The notes under the pieces: model-generated
Seen by the model: only the letters and a program-made list of their open reading frames with translations
Databases searched by the model: none
Told to the model about the DNA's origin: nothing
Assembly: GCA_963709155.1 (NCBI GenBank)
Contig: CAVPVD010000010.1
Span: forward strand, 682,001 to 746,000
DNA: 64,000 nucleotides
Source of the DNA: Bog-159 sp963709155
Lineage (GTDB): Bacteria > Acidobacteriota > Terriglobia > Bryobacterales > Bryobacteraceae
Direction: 5' to 3'
Translations under genes and position numbers: made by a program
Shown here: positions 8,643-18,202 of the stretch, piece by piece
How the letters are laid out: every line of letters begins with the position of its first letter
Position numbering within the stretch: position 1 is the first letter of the stretch

Positions 8643-9557
8643 ATGATCCGCATCGGCCCGTTCATCGCCGCTTCTCTACTCGCAGGATCTCTGCTGGCGC
8701 GCGACGTCTCCAGTCCCGGAACGCCTGCCAGCGTAATCGTAACCGCCCAAGGCCAGAAAGACGCCGCCCCTCCGCAACTGACTGTGGATGATGTGCTGGT
8801 ATCTCAAAACCGGCAGCGCATGCAAGTCACCAGCGTGGAACCGCTGCATAGTCAAAACGGCCTGCAACTCTGGCTGCTGATTGACGACGGCTCCAGCACC
8901 AGCCTGGGAACGCAATTGGGCGATTTAAAGAAATTCGTGCTCGCCCAGCCTGTCACCACGCAAATCGGCATCGGGTACCTGCGAAACGGTATGGTGCTGA
9001 AGGCTCAGCCGCTGACAACGGACCACCAACTGGCCGCCAAATCGATAAGGCTTCCCATCGGCATGCCGGGCGTCTCGTCCAGCCCCTACCTTTCGCTCGT
9101 GGAACTGATCCACAAATGGCCCGCCGGTACCGCTGCGCGGGAAGTGCTGATGGTGTCGAGCGGCATCGATCCCGACTACGGCGTTGGCCCCCAGAATCCT
9201 TACCTGCTGGAGGCCATCCACGCCGCGCAACGCTCCGAAATTCCGGTTTATTCGATCTACTATTCAGGCGCGGGCGCGGCGGCGCACGCTTACCGGCAGC
9301 TCTTTTGGGGGCAGAACTATCTCGCGCAGCTTAGCGACGACACCGGCGGCGAACTCTATTGGCTCGGCACCATCAATCCCGTGTCGATAGCGCCCTATCT
9401 GGAAGATCTGAGCCGGCGCTTGAACGGACAGTATCTGGTGACTTTTCTGGCCAAACCCGAAAGCAAATCGGGACTCCAGGATGTCAAAGTCTCGACCGAA
9501 CTTCCGCACGTCAAACTGACGGCTCCGTCGAGAGTGTATGTGCCCGCTGCCCAGTAA
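8643..9557 (+). CDS. Secreted VWFA-like protein of the acidobacterial type
   Basis: A 304-residue protein with a signal peptide (MIRIGPFIAASLLAGSLLA), then a domain resembling the VWFA-related domain common in Acidobacteriota: 'LQLWLLIDDGSSTSLG', 'EVLMVSSGID', 'IPVYSIYYSGAG', 'YLAQLSDDTGGELY'. The metal-site motif DxSxS is altered to DDGSS. The start at 8643 is preceded by a purine-rich stretch (AGGAAGGATAAA). It follows the Sco1 gene by about 106 bp on the same strand but is not coupled. The molecular role is unknown; adhesion or protein-protein contact is typical for the fold. Confidence 0.75.
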   Translation: MIRIGPFIAASLLAGSLLARDVSSPGTPASVIVTAQGQKDAAPPQLTVDDVLVSQNRQRMQVTSVEPLHSQNGLQLWLLIDDGSSTSLGTQLGDLKKFVLAQPVTTQIGIGYLRNGMVLKAQPLTTDHQLAAKSIRLPIGMPGVSSSPYLSLVELIHKWPAGTAAREVLMVSSGIDPDYGVGPQNPYLLEAIHAAQRSEIPVYSIYYSGAGAAAHAYRQLFWGQNYLAQLSDDTGGELYWLGTINPVSIAPYLEDLSRRLNGQYLVTFLAKPESKSGLQDVKVSTELPHVKLTAPSRVYVPAAQ

Positions 9558-9568
9558 GCGCTGCGATT

Positions 9569-10774
<1,206 letters not shown>

Positions 10775-10900
10775 ACGTGGCACCATCAAGATGATATCGC
10801 GGCGCAAGACCGGCCGCCGCACCCCCGTGTGACTGCATCCCGCCCGCTTTCTTTACCCGCCCTGTGCTACAGTGAGGAATTCTTAAGGCCTATCTTCTAG

Positions 10901-12178
10901 ATGTCCGAACAGATCCTTCTGCAAGGGAAAATCCTGGGCATAGAAGAGTTCCTTCTGTCCCCGCCCGGCGGAGCGGTGCCCCCTCGGTCGAACGGCGAGG
11001 AACTCCTCGCCGGACGTTCTCAATGGATCACGCTGCTCTGTGAGGTCCTGCCGCGGGCACTGCTCGCCGAGTTTGGGCTGGCGCGTATCCTGCTCGGTTC
11101 GAGCGGTGGCGGCCAGTTCCTGCTCGTACTGCCCGGCGAATCGCGGGGCGCGGCGGAAGAATTCCTGACCGGCGCGGCGCGCCAGCTTGGAGAGCTGAGC
11201 GGCGGTTATCTTTCATTGCTGTGGAGCGTCACCGAAAACCTCGGCGATTGGACCGTAGTCCGCAAACGGCTGAACGAAGAATTGCAACATAAGCGGGCTA
11301 CGCCGCTCGCCGCCGCCGGCTCGGACGCGTTCCAGCCTTTTTCCATGGCCGTGCCGGCCGAGGCGGACGCTTATTTCTCGAAGGAACTCGGATTGAGCGT
11401 GCGCGAGGCGGCTGCGATCGGCTGGTCGCCGGAGACGCCCGCCATGGTACACCCCGGCGCCGGAAAACACACCTGGAGCCTGACCACCAATCTGTCGCTC
11501 GAAGGCATCACCCTGGCGCGCCACGCCGCTCCGAGCGAGGACGGCCGTTCCGCCGCTACCGTAGCCACGCTGGCGCGCCGGGCGCAGGGCCGCTCGCTCT
11601 GGGGCGTGCTGCGCGGCGATGTGGATAGCTTCGGCGTGCGCTTGCGGCGGCTGACCACCATCGAAGAGCATGTGCAGCTTTCCGTACTCTATAAGCAGTT
11701 CTTCGCCGGAGAACTGGAAGTGCTTTGCTCGATGCCGGAATTCTGGCGCAAGGTCACCATCCTCTATTCCGGCGGCGACGATTTCGCGGTATATGGAAGT
11801 TGGGACGCCTTGCTCCTGCTGGCGCGCGAAGTCCAGCGCCTCTTCCATCGCTTCACCGAAGAGAATCTGAAGGATTTCCCCGGCCCCGAAGGCAAGACGA
11901 TTTCCATGGCCGTGGCGCTGGCGCCGGAGATGCACTATCCCATCACCGCCGTGTACGAGGATGCCGGGCGCAACCTGGAACTGGCCAAGGCCGCGGATAA
12001 AGACTGTATCTACGTGCTTGGCCGTGTGCTCGAATGGAAGCAATTGTCCGACGCCGCCGATTTGAAAGACACCGTAGTGAAGCTGGCCGGCGATTACCGG
12101 CTGTCGCGGCAACTCCTTATGGGGTTGCGCAGCTTCTACCAGAAGCAGGCCTACGGGGACGGCGCCGAAGGGCGATAG
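10901..12178 (+). CDS. cas10: Cas10/Csm1, type III-A large subunit, HD-less, C-terminus out of frame
   Basis: The signature subunit of a type III-A complex. An in-frame TAG immediately precedes the ATG, so there is no N-terminal extension. Residues 9-18 (GKILGIEEFL) match the first strand of Palm1, and SSGGGQF (67-73) the Palm1 glycine turn. The HD nuclease domain that normally precedes Palm1 is absent, and no zinc-finger Cys cluster is seen. Palm2 keeps SGGDDF (GGDD at 291-294), the cyclic-oligoadenylate polymerase motif. The frame ends at residue 425 in GDGAEGR, before the C-terminal helical domain; that domain is readable in the +1 frame to 12365. Known Csm1 proteins are about 750 residues. 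It is the first gene of the csm operon. Confidence 0.9.
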   Translation: MSEQILLQGKILGIEEFLLSPPGGAVPPRSNGEELLAGRSQWITLLCEVLPRALLAEFGLARILLGSSGGGQFLLVLPGESRGAAEEFLTGAARQLGELSGGYLSLLWSVTENLGDWTVVRKRLNEELQHKRATPLAAAGSDAFQPFSMAVPAEADAYFSKELGLSVREAAAIGWSPETPAMVHPGAGKHTWSLTTNLSLEGITLARHAAPSEDGRSAATVATLARRAQGRSLWGVLRGDVDSFGVRLRRLTTIEEHVQLSVLYKQFFAGELEVLCSMPEFWRKVTILYSGGDDFAVYGSWDALLLLAREVQRLFHRFTEENLKDFPGPEGKTISMAVALAPEMHYPITAVYEDAGRNLELAKAADKDCIYVLGRVLEWKQLSDAADLKDTVVKLAGDYRLSRQLLMGLRSFYQKQAYGDGAEGR

Positions 12179-12365
12179 CGCGACACGAACGTGGCGTTTT
12201 CAGCGCCGCCTGACTCGTATTCTGAGCGGCACGCGGGACCGTGAATTTCAGAAACTGCGGACGCATTTGACGAACGAAATCGTGGGACGCAAGTCGGCTG
12301 AAGTGAAACTGCGCCCCGCCGGATTGGTAGCCCTGGAGTGGGCCAGATTGACGACCGAGGTTTAG
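12162..12365 (+). pseudogene. cas10: Out-of-frame C-terminal domain of Cas10
   Basis: The +1 frame relative to cas10 stays open through the annotated stop to a TAG at 12363-12365. It reads about 60 residues including TWRFQRRLTRILSG, LRTHLTNEIVG and AGLVALEWARLTTEV. This has the layout of the Csm1 C-terminus: a Trp-led helix, an 'LxR' helix and a final 'WA.L' helix. It stops 3 bp before the csm2 ATG, matching the tight spacing of the rest of the operon. The simplest reading is a one-base deletion between about 12130 and 12178. Alternatives are programmed +1 frameshifting or an assembly error. Confidence 0.75.
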
Positions 12366-12368
12366 AGC

Positions 12369-12866
12369 ATGCCAGAACAAGAGCAGAGAAGGGAAAACCG
12401 TCCGCCGCGCGAGGGTGGCGGGCGTGGGCCCGGCGAGGGCGGACGCGGGCCGGATCGCGGCGACCGGCGGGATGACCGCCGCGGCGATCGCGGCGACCGG
12501 GGAGATCGCGGGCGCCCCGAAGGCCCACCGGAAATCGAGTTGGAAAAGCTCATGGCCGACAGCCTCTATCTGGACAATCAGGCGCACGGCATTGTCAGCC
12601 GCATGCGCGACATGGATTCCGGCACCAAGAGCCAGTTGCGCCGTCTGTACAGCGCCGTGCGGCGCGCCGTGCGAGCCCCGGATAGCGAGCGCCAGCACGA
12701 ATTCGTGATGCTCCGCGCGCGCCTGGCTTACACCATCGCGCGGCATGGCTTGCGCAGCCTCGACCAGTTGGAGAAGCTCCTTTTGCAAGTGACGCGCAAG
12801 AACGACATGCGCGGTTACGAACGTTTTCGGGACCTATTCGAGGCCATCGTGGCCTACAACGAGTAA
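12369..12866 (+). CDS. csm2: Csm2 small subunit with N-terminal Arg/Gly/Asp-rich tail
   Basis: Small alpha-helical subunit that lines the target-RNA groove of the Csm complex. Residues from about 56 on (IELEKLMADSLYL ... LRSLDQLEKLLLQVTRKNDMRGYERFRDLFEAIVAYNE) fit the Csm2 helical bundle. The first 55 residues are low complexity, with repeated RGD, GDR and GGRGPG units. This is an unusual extension: ordinary Csm2 is about 120-150 residues with no such tail. The tail has many Arg and Asp and is probably disordered; extra RNA contact is possible but unproven. It starts 3 bp after the out-of-frame Cas10 tail and ends 6 bp before csm3. Confidence 0.85.
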   Translation: MPEQEQRRENRPPREGGGRGPGEGGRGPDRGDRRDDRRGDRGDRGDRGRPEGPPEIELEKLMADSLYLDNQAHGIVSRMRDMDSGTKSQLRRLYSAVRRAVRAPDSERQHEFVMLRARLAYTIARHGLRSLDQLEKLLLQVTRKNDMRGYERFRDLFEAIVAYNE

Positions 12867-12872
12867 ATCGAC

Positions 12873-13709
12873 ATGAGCGCGCACACCACGCAAACCGAGT
12901 TGAAGTTCCTAGGCAAGTTGATTCTGGAAGGCGAGTTGCACTGCGAGACCGGACTCCACGTGGGCGCCGGAAAAGGTTCACTGGAGATCGGCGGATCGGA
13001 CAATCCGGTGGTCAAGGATGCCTTTGGCCGTCCTTACGTACCCGGCAGTTCTCTGCGCGGCAAGCTGCGATCGTTATTGGAGCAGTCTTCCGGCTTGGCA
13101 GTCCCCGCCGAGTTAGTGTATCTGTCCAAGCGCAAGGGGCAGGAGGTCCGCATTCACCAGAGCGACCGCCCCGACGATGAGATCTGCCTGATTTTCGGGC
13201 GCAGTCCCGGCCGCATGGACCGCGCGGGCGGGGAATCCATCGAGAGTTCGCAAGCCACTCCCGCGCGCCTCGCGGTTTACGATGCGCCGCTCGATCCGGA
13301 CAGCATCACCGCGCAGATGCGCGAGAACCTCGACGACGAACTCACCGAGGTGAAGAGCGAAAACGCCATCGACCGCATCACCTCGCAAGCGAATCCGCGT
13401 ACGCTCGAGCGCGTACCCGCCGGCGCGCGCTTCCGCATCCGCCTGGTGATGGATGTGCTTTGCGAGGAAGATGCGCCCCTGTTTCTGCGCGTACTCGAAG
13501 GCCTGCGCATGCTCGAAGACGACAGCCTGGGCGGCGGCGGTTCCCGCGGCAGCGGCCGCGTTCGCCTGGCAAACCTGAAGCTGACCTGGCGCGGCAAGAA
13601 CTACTATGCCTCCGGCGCCGCGCAGAAGGATCTGGGCGCCGGGGTCGATCTGGCCGCATTGCAAACCGGCTTCCAGGAAGCCGCCTTCTCCTTCCTGCAC
13701 GAGGAATGA
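12873..13709 (+). CDS. csm3: Csm3 RAMP backbone subunit (target-RNA nuclease)
   Basis: Cas7-family backbone protein that binds the guide and cuts bound target RNA at 6-nt steps. The N-terminus has ETGLHVGAG followed by IGGSDNPVVKD; Asp43 is in the position of the catalytic Asp of characterised Csm3 proteins, so RNase activity is predicted to be intact. YVPGSSLRGKLRSLLE is the conserved RAMP helix motif. A glycine-rich loop (SLGGGGSRGSGR, about residues 217-230) is typical of RAMPs. At 278 residues it is slightly longer than usual (about 220). The gene overlaps csm4 by 4 bp. Confidence 0.95.
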   Translation: MSAHTTQTELKFLGKLILEGELHCETGLHVGAGKGSLEIGGSDNPVVKDAFGRPYVPGSSLRGKLRSLLEQSSGLAVPAELVYLSKRKGQEVRIHQSDRPDDEICLIFGRSPGRMDRAGGESIESSQATPARLAVYDAPLDPDSITAQMRENLDDELTEVKSENAIDRITSQANPRTLERVPAGARFRIRLVMDVLCEEDAPLFLRVLEGLRMLEDDSLGGGGSRGSGRVRLANLKLTWRGKNYYASGAAQKDLGAGVDLAALQTGFQEAAFSFLHEE

Positions 13710-14836
13710 TGCACCCTGGCTTCGATCCCCGGTTGACTCAGGATCTGATCGTCAAACTTCGCCCCGCCGGCCCCTGGCGCTCCGGGCCGGATTCGGGCGC
13801 GCGCAATCGCGTCGATCCTATGTATCACAGCGATTCGTTGTACGCCGCCGTGACGGCCGCGATGTCCACGCTGGGCATGCGCGATGCCTGGCTGGATGCG
13901 ACGGCGCGCAACGCGTCGGGATCGGCTGTGCGCTTCAGTTCGTGTTTTCCCTTCCTGGGGGATATTGCTTTCGTGGTGCCGCCGCGCAGCATCTGGCCTC
14001 CCGCCGGCGGCGTAGGCGCCACCAGGATGCGATGGAAGAGCGCGCGCTTCATCCCACTGCCGCTGGTGGCGGCCGTGCTGGCCGGGCAGCCATTGCACGG
14101 GGATCAATGGACCGTTGACGGCGCCAGCGAGTGTCTCCTGCCGGCGGGTCAGCCCGGGCCTTTCCGTACCAATGTGCGTTGGAGCGCCGCCATCGATCGG
14201 CTCACCGGCAATGCCGAGCGCCACTCGACGGCCTGTATCGAGTTCCGCCGCGATGCCGGGCTGTGGACCATCGTGTCGTTTGCGGATGACGCTGCGCACG
14301 CGCAATGGTCTGAACCCGTGCGCGGCGCTTTTAGGCTATTGGCGGATTCGGGATTCGGCGGGGAGCGCTCGCGCGGCTGGGGACGCAGCGCGCAACCGGA
14401 ATTCGTCGAAGGAACCTTGCCCGATCTCCTGCTCGGCGAGCCGCCCGCACAACCGCCGGCCCCTGCGCCCGCTCTGGAACAATCCGAGCCGGCGCCGGCG
14501 CAGGAAGCCTCCGAACCGTTGCCGCTCGTGCCTCCGGCGCAACCCTCTTTCACCGCGCACTGGCTGCTCTCATTGTTTACACCCGGGCCGGACGACGCGG
14601 TCGATTGGAAGCGCGGCAATTACACGGTGGTCGCGCGCGGCGGCCGCATCGACAGCCCCGCCGGATTCGGCGAGCGCAAGAAGCAATTGCAAATGGTGAC
14701 CGAAGGATCTGTCCTGGTGGCGGGCGATACGATCCACGGCGCGGCGCCGGACGTGGCTCCCGATGGCTTCGCCCACCCGGTGTTTCGCGCCGGCTTTGCC
14801 CTGTCGATTGCGCTGCCCGCGCAGGTGACCGCATGA
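13706..14836 (+). CDS. csm4: Csm4 RAMP subunit (Cas5-like, guide 5'-end cap)
   Basis: Cas5-group RAMP that caps the 5' tag of the guide and contacts Cas10. The start ATG 13706 overlaps the csm3 stop (ATGATG; a second ATG follows at 13709). The frame stays open further upstream, but that part lies inside csm3. The glycine-rich loop GFGGERSRGWGR (about residues 216-227) is diagnostic. A Pro/Ala/Glu-rich linker (about residues 245-282) separates the two halves and makes the protein (376 residues) longer than most Csm4 (about 300). The gene ends in an ATGA overlap with csm5. Confidence 0.92.
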   Translation: MMHPGFDPRLTQDLIVKLRPAGPWRSGPDSGARNRVDPMYHSDSLYAAVTAAMSTLGMRDAWLDATARNASGSAVRFSSCFPFLGDIAFVVPPRSIWPPAGGVGATRMRWKSARFIPLPLVAAVLAGQPLHGDQWTVDGASECLLPAGQPGPFRTNVRWSAAIDRLTGNAERHSTACIEFRRDAGLWTIVSFADDAAHAQWSEPVRGAFRLLADSGFGGERSRGWGRSAQPEFVEGTLPDLLLGEPPAQPPAPAPALEQSEPAPAQEASEPLPLVPPAQPSFTAHWLLSLFTPGPDDAVDWKRGNYTVVARGGRIDSPAGFGERKKQLQMVTEGSVLVAGDTIHGAAPDVAPDGFAHPVFRAGFALSIALPAQVTA

Positions 14837-15978
14837 GATACCGGCTGACTTGCCTGACGCCCCTGTTGGTGGGCGACGGGCGCAAGCTTTCACCCATCGA
14901 TTACATGGTCTGGAAGGACCAAGTGAACGTACTGGACCAGTGGCGCATCTTCCGCCTCCTGGCGAAGGGCCCGCGCCTGGATGGCTACCTGACGCAACTG
15001 AAGCGCGCCGATAAACTGGATTTCGCTTCCTGGGGCGGCTTCGCGCAAAACTTCGCCGGCCGGCGCATTCCCTTTGAATCGCCCGCCTATTCGGCTTATT
15101 GGAATCGCGCCAGTGGCGACAGCCTGCACATCCCGACATTCACCACCGGCACTTCCGGACCGTACCTGCCCGGAACAGCCATTAAGGGCGCGCTGCGCAC
15201 CGGCATGGTCGCGTCCAATTGGAAGAGCGGGATATTAAACGATATCGCCGCGCGGACGCAGGGCGAGCGCATTCCCCGCCGCCTCGCGGAAGGGCCTGAA
15301 GAACAAGTGCTGGGCAATGCCGGCGTGAGCCGCATGCGGCTGGTGAGCGTAGCGGATTCCGCGCCCGTCACGCATGCCGGTTTCAAGGTCTACCTGCTGC
15401 GCGTTTCTACGCTGCTACCGCGCGGCGGCTCTTACGGGCTGGCATGGAAACAGATCCCCCGCGGCTCGGTAGACGGAGCGCGCCCGGACGACAGCACGCC
15501 GATCTTCGCCGAAATGGCCCCTCCCGGTTTCACCTTCGAAGGCAATTGGCAGGAGAAGACGTTCTTCACCCAACCGGAGATCCGCCGCGTGGTGCGCTGG
15601 CAGGACTCGTTCGACCGCAGCCGCATTTTCGAAGCGGCCAACGACTACGCTGCGCGGTTGCTGGCAGCCCATAAGCAATACGCCACCTGGACGGGCCTCG
15701 ATCTGCTCGCGCGTCAAATCGCCGAACTGGAAGCCCGGCTTGCCGAGGCGCGCCAGGCGGGCCAATGCCTGCTTTCGCTCGGCTGGGGCGGCGGAATGCT
15801 GAGCAAAAGCGCTTGGCTCGACACCGGCGATCCCACGTATCGCCAGATTATGCAGAAGGCTTCGCCGCATGCAAAAGCCATGAGCTCAAACCTGCCGTTC
15901 CCCAAGACGCGCCGCATTTTGTTCCTCAACAACAAGCCCGCGTCGCTGCCCGGTTGGGCGCTGCTGGACGTCAGTTAG
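14833..15978 (+). CDS. csm5: Csm5 RAMP subunit (guide 3' end)
   Basis: Cas7-family protein at the 3' end of the Csm complex. It opens with LTPLLVGDGRKLSPIDYMVW, has the RAMP motif YLPGTAIKGALRTGM, the glycine loop LSLGWGGGMLSKS (about residues 313-325) and the C-terminal PFPKTRRI...LPGWALL pattern of Csm5. The 381-residue length is normal. Its stop overlaps the convergent permease stop by 4 bp, so the operon ends here. In characterised systems Csm5 helps recruit host nucleases for guide maturation; with no cas6 nearby, where guides come from is open. Confidence 0.93.
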   Translation: MRYRLTCLTPLLVGDGRKLSPIDYMVWKDQVNVLDQWRIFRLLAKGPRLDGYLTQLKRADKLDFASWGGFAQNFAGRRIPFESPAYSAYWNRASGDSLHIPTFTTGTSGPYLPGTAIKGALRTGMVASNWKSGILNDIAARTQGERIPRRLAEGPEEQVLGNAGVSRMRLVSVADSAPVTHAGFKVYLLRVSTLLPRGGSYGLAWKQIPRGSVDGARPDDSTPIFAEMAPPGFTFEGNWQEKTFFTQPEIRRVVRWQDSFDRSRIFEAANDYAARLLAAHKQYATWTGLDLLARQIAELEARLAEARQAGQCLLSLGWGGGMLSKSAWLDTGDPTYRQIMQKASPHAKAMSSNLPFPKTRRILFLNNKPASLPGWALLDVS

Positions 15979-17315
15979 TTCACGGTCCGGGCGCGCGAGG
16001 CGCGCCTCGCGAAAACGAACATCATCCGTGCCGCGACAATCAGCACCGCGCATCCCGCCAGAATCTTGAACTCGAATAACCACACCGATCGCACATCGCC
16101 CGGCGGAATCAGCGAAACGGCGATTGAAACAACGGTCACCACGATACCCATCCCCGCGCTCCACTTCCGTCCATATTTCCACGCCGCGCCGAACATGTAG
16201 AGGAACGGAATGAAATAGACAATTACGGTCATATCTACCAATAGCTGGTAGCCGACGCGCAGGTTTTCGCCGGCCTGCAGCGCGACGACAAACACCGTAC
16301 ACGCGATGCCTTGCGTCAGGATGGCCAGGTGCGGCGTGCCCCAGCGCGGATGGAGCCGCGCAAAGGCCGGGGGGAAGTAGCGGTCCAGTCCGATGACAAA
16401 CGGGATGCGCGCGGTCCCGCCGATCCACGCGCAAAGCTGCCCGGCCACTCCCGCCAGGATCAACACAATCATGGCACGCCCCACCCACGGCGCGTGCAGG
16501 CGCACGCCGGCCTCGGTGGAGGCCTGCACCAGGCCGGTCAGAATGCTGATGCGATCGGGCGGCATCAGCACCAGCAGCGACAAGGTGCCCAGGATATAGA
16601 AAGCCGCGATGGCTCCGCCCGAGATCCAGGCGGCGCGCGGCACGTTGCGCGCGGGATTACGAATCTCGCCGCCCAGGATGGCGCCCAACTCCAGGCCGCC
16701 GAAGGCGAACGCAATCTGCGACCAGAAGTTGACTTTATCCATGTCCCAGTGGGGTGCGAGCTGTATCGGCGTCGCCGGCCCAGAGCGTATCCAGGCTGCC
16801 AGTCCGACCACGATCAGCAACGCGCCGAATGTGTAAGTGGCCAGCGCGCCCGCGTTGTTGGTCCACTTGGCGATGGATAGGCCGAAAATGTTCGTGGCCA
16901 GACCCAGCCAGAGAATCAACAGCGAAGTGGAGATGACGTAGACCTTGACTTCCGAGAGTCCCAGCGCATAGCCCGCCATGTCCACTCCGGCCAGCAGCAG
17001 GTTAGGGAAATAGAACAGGTTGCTCAGCCAGTAGCACCAGCCGCACAGAAATCCGTGCCAGTCGCCGAAGCCCTGCTTGGTCCACACATAGATGCCGCCC
17101 TCGTCCGGGAACCGGGCGGAAAGTGTAGCCACCGCCAGTGCCGAGGGAATGAAGAAGAAAGCGGCGGCCAGCAGCCACAGCGTGATGGAAACCGGTCCCG
17201 TGTGCGCGGCGGCGGCCAGCCAGCGGATGCCGATGACCGCGGCGATGTTGAACAGCACCAGGTCGCGGAGACCCAGTTCGCGCCTTAGCTGCGGTTCGTT
17301 AGGAGGGCTTGGAAT
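15975..17315 (-). CDS. APC-superfamily amino acid permease, start unresolved
   Basis: A cytoplasmic membrane transporter with about 12 hydrophobic helices. The first helix region LRDLVLFNIAAVIGIRW and the following FIPSALAVATLSARFPDEGGIYVW are typical of the amino acid-polyamine-organocation superfamily. The frame is open up to 17483, but this would overlap the FkbM gene by 128 bp. No ATG lies between 17356 and the first helix. The end given here uses an ATT at 17315; the next usual codon, GTG 17258, would cut into helix 1. TACACT on the minus strand near 17335 could be a -10 box. The substrate is unknown. Confidence 0.75.
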   Translation of the reverse strand: MPSPPNEPQLRRELGLRDLVLFNIAAVIGIRWLAAAAHTGPVSITLWLLAAAFFFIPSALAVATLSARFPDEGGIYVWTKQGFGDWHGFLCGWCYWLSNLFYFPNLLLAGVDMAGYALGLSEVKVYVISTSLLILWLGLATNIFGLSIAKWTNNAGALATYTFGALLIVVGLAAWIRSGPATPIQLAPHWDMDKVNFWSQIAFAFGGLELGAILGGEIRNPARNVPRAAWISGGAIAAFYILGTLSLLVLMPPDRISILTGLVQASTEAGVRLHAPWVGRAMIVLILAGVAGQLCAWIGGTARIPFVIGLDRYFPPAFARLHPRWGTPHLAILTQGIACTVFVVALQAGENLRVGYQLLVDMTVIVYFIPFLYMFGAAWKYGRKWSAGMGIVVTVVSIAVSLIPPGDVRSVWLFEFKILAGCAVLIVAARMMFVFARRASRARTVN

Positions 17316-17355
17316 AGAGCAGAGTGTAGCACGTCGGGAAGGCGCCCATCGAACG

Positions 17356-18201
17356 TCATTTCCCGCTGCCCTTTTGGAAGATGAATTCCCGCTGTGCGAA
17401 CGGAATCTCGCCTCGTTCGATCCAGCGATCCACATCCGGCATTCCCACCGGGCGCGCCTCTCGGCCTGCGGTCCGCGCTTCATAGCCGTGGGATGCCATC
17501 AGTTCGAAGACCGCGCGGAAATCCGGATTCCGGTTGGATGGCGACCACTCGGTGAGGCAGATTTCGATCTGCCAGATGGGGGCGATCGTTTGTTTCAAAA
17601 GCTCGCCTGCGCCGCGGAGCACTTCCAGTTCCGCCCCTTCGACATCGATTTTGATGAACAGCCGGGCGGCCTGGAATCTGGTACCGACAGCCAGGTCCAA
17701 GGTCGTGCATGGCGCTACCGCGGCGAATCTTTTGTCCGACCCGGCCCATCCCGCGATCAGAGAGGCCGACGCGCCTCTGGCTCCGTCATAAAACACCCGC
17801 AGGCCCGGCCGCCCGGACACCGCCATCGGCCACACCTCGCAACGCTCCGCCCAACCATTGTCGATGACGTTCCGATAGAGGTAGCGGAGGTTCCGCGCGA
17901 CAGGCTCAAAGGCCAGGGTTCGCACGCCTTTGCTTAGCGCGTAACAGGAGTACACTCCCACATTTGCGCCCACATCCAGCAGCATATCGATGCCCCGGCT
18001 GGCGATCGTCTGGCCGAAGGAGGAGATTTCATCGCGTTCATAAACATCCATGACCATGTTGCGGTAGCGGGGTGTGCGCAGCCTGAAGCCGTACGGCGTC
18101 TGTTCGGGCGAGGCCAGCCATAGCGGCAGCAGGTCGCGCGCGTAACGCCACCACCGCAAGCACTGCGCGATCGGCGGAAGGGTTTTTGCGATGCGGTGCA
18201 T
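17356..18201 (-). CDS. FkbM-family methyltransferase
   Basis: SAM-dependent methyltransferase of 281 residues. Motif I is LLDVGANVGVYSCYAL, and the FkbM signature KIDVEGAELEVLRGAG lies near residue 195. Members methylate sugars, lipids or small molecules; the substrate here is not evident. Its ATG lies at 18199-18201, one base from the beginning of a decayed comM 3' copy (18203), so the gene sits exactly where comM's own downstream neighbour would be. It is followed on the same strand by the permease. Confidence 0.88.
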   Translation of the reverse strand: MHRIAKTLPPIAQCLRWWRYARDLLPLWLASPEQTPYGFRLRTPRYRNMVMDVYERDEISSFGQTIASRGIDMLLDVGANVGVYSCYALSKGVRTLAFEPVARNLRYLYRNVIDNGWAERCEVWPMAVSGRPGLRVFYDGARGASASLIAGWAGSDKRFAAVAPCTTLDLAVGTRFQAARLFIKIDVEGAELEVLRGAGELLKQTIAPIWQIEICLTEWSPSNRNPDFRAVFELMASHGYEARTAGREARPVGMPDVDRWIERGEIPFAQREFIFQKGSGK

Positions 18202-18202
18202 T

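Noticed and set aside
10860..10900. Promoter for the csm operon (TACAGT as a -10 box)
   Set aside because: TACAGT is near the right place, but no -35 box with proper spacing is convincing, so it is not listed as a feature.
12179..12368. Gap between cas10 and csm2 as a site for a leader, array or small RNA
   Set aside because: It is coding-like in the +1 frame with the Cas10 C-terminal pattern, and contains no repeat.
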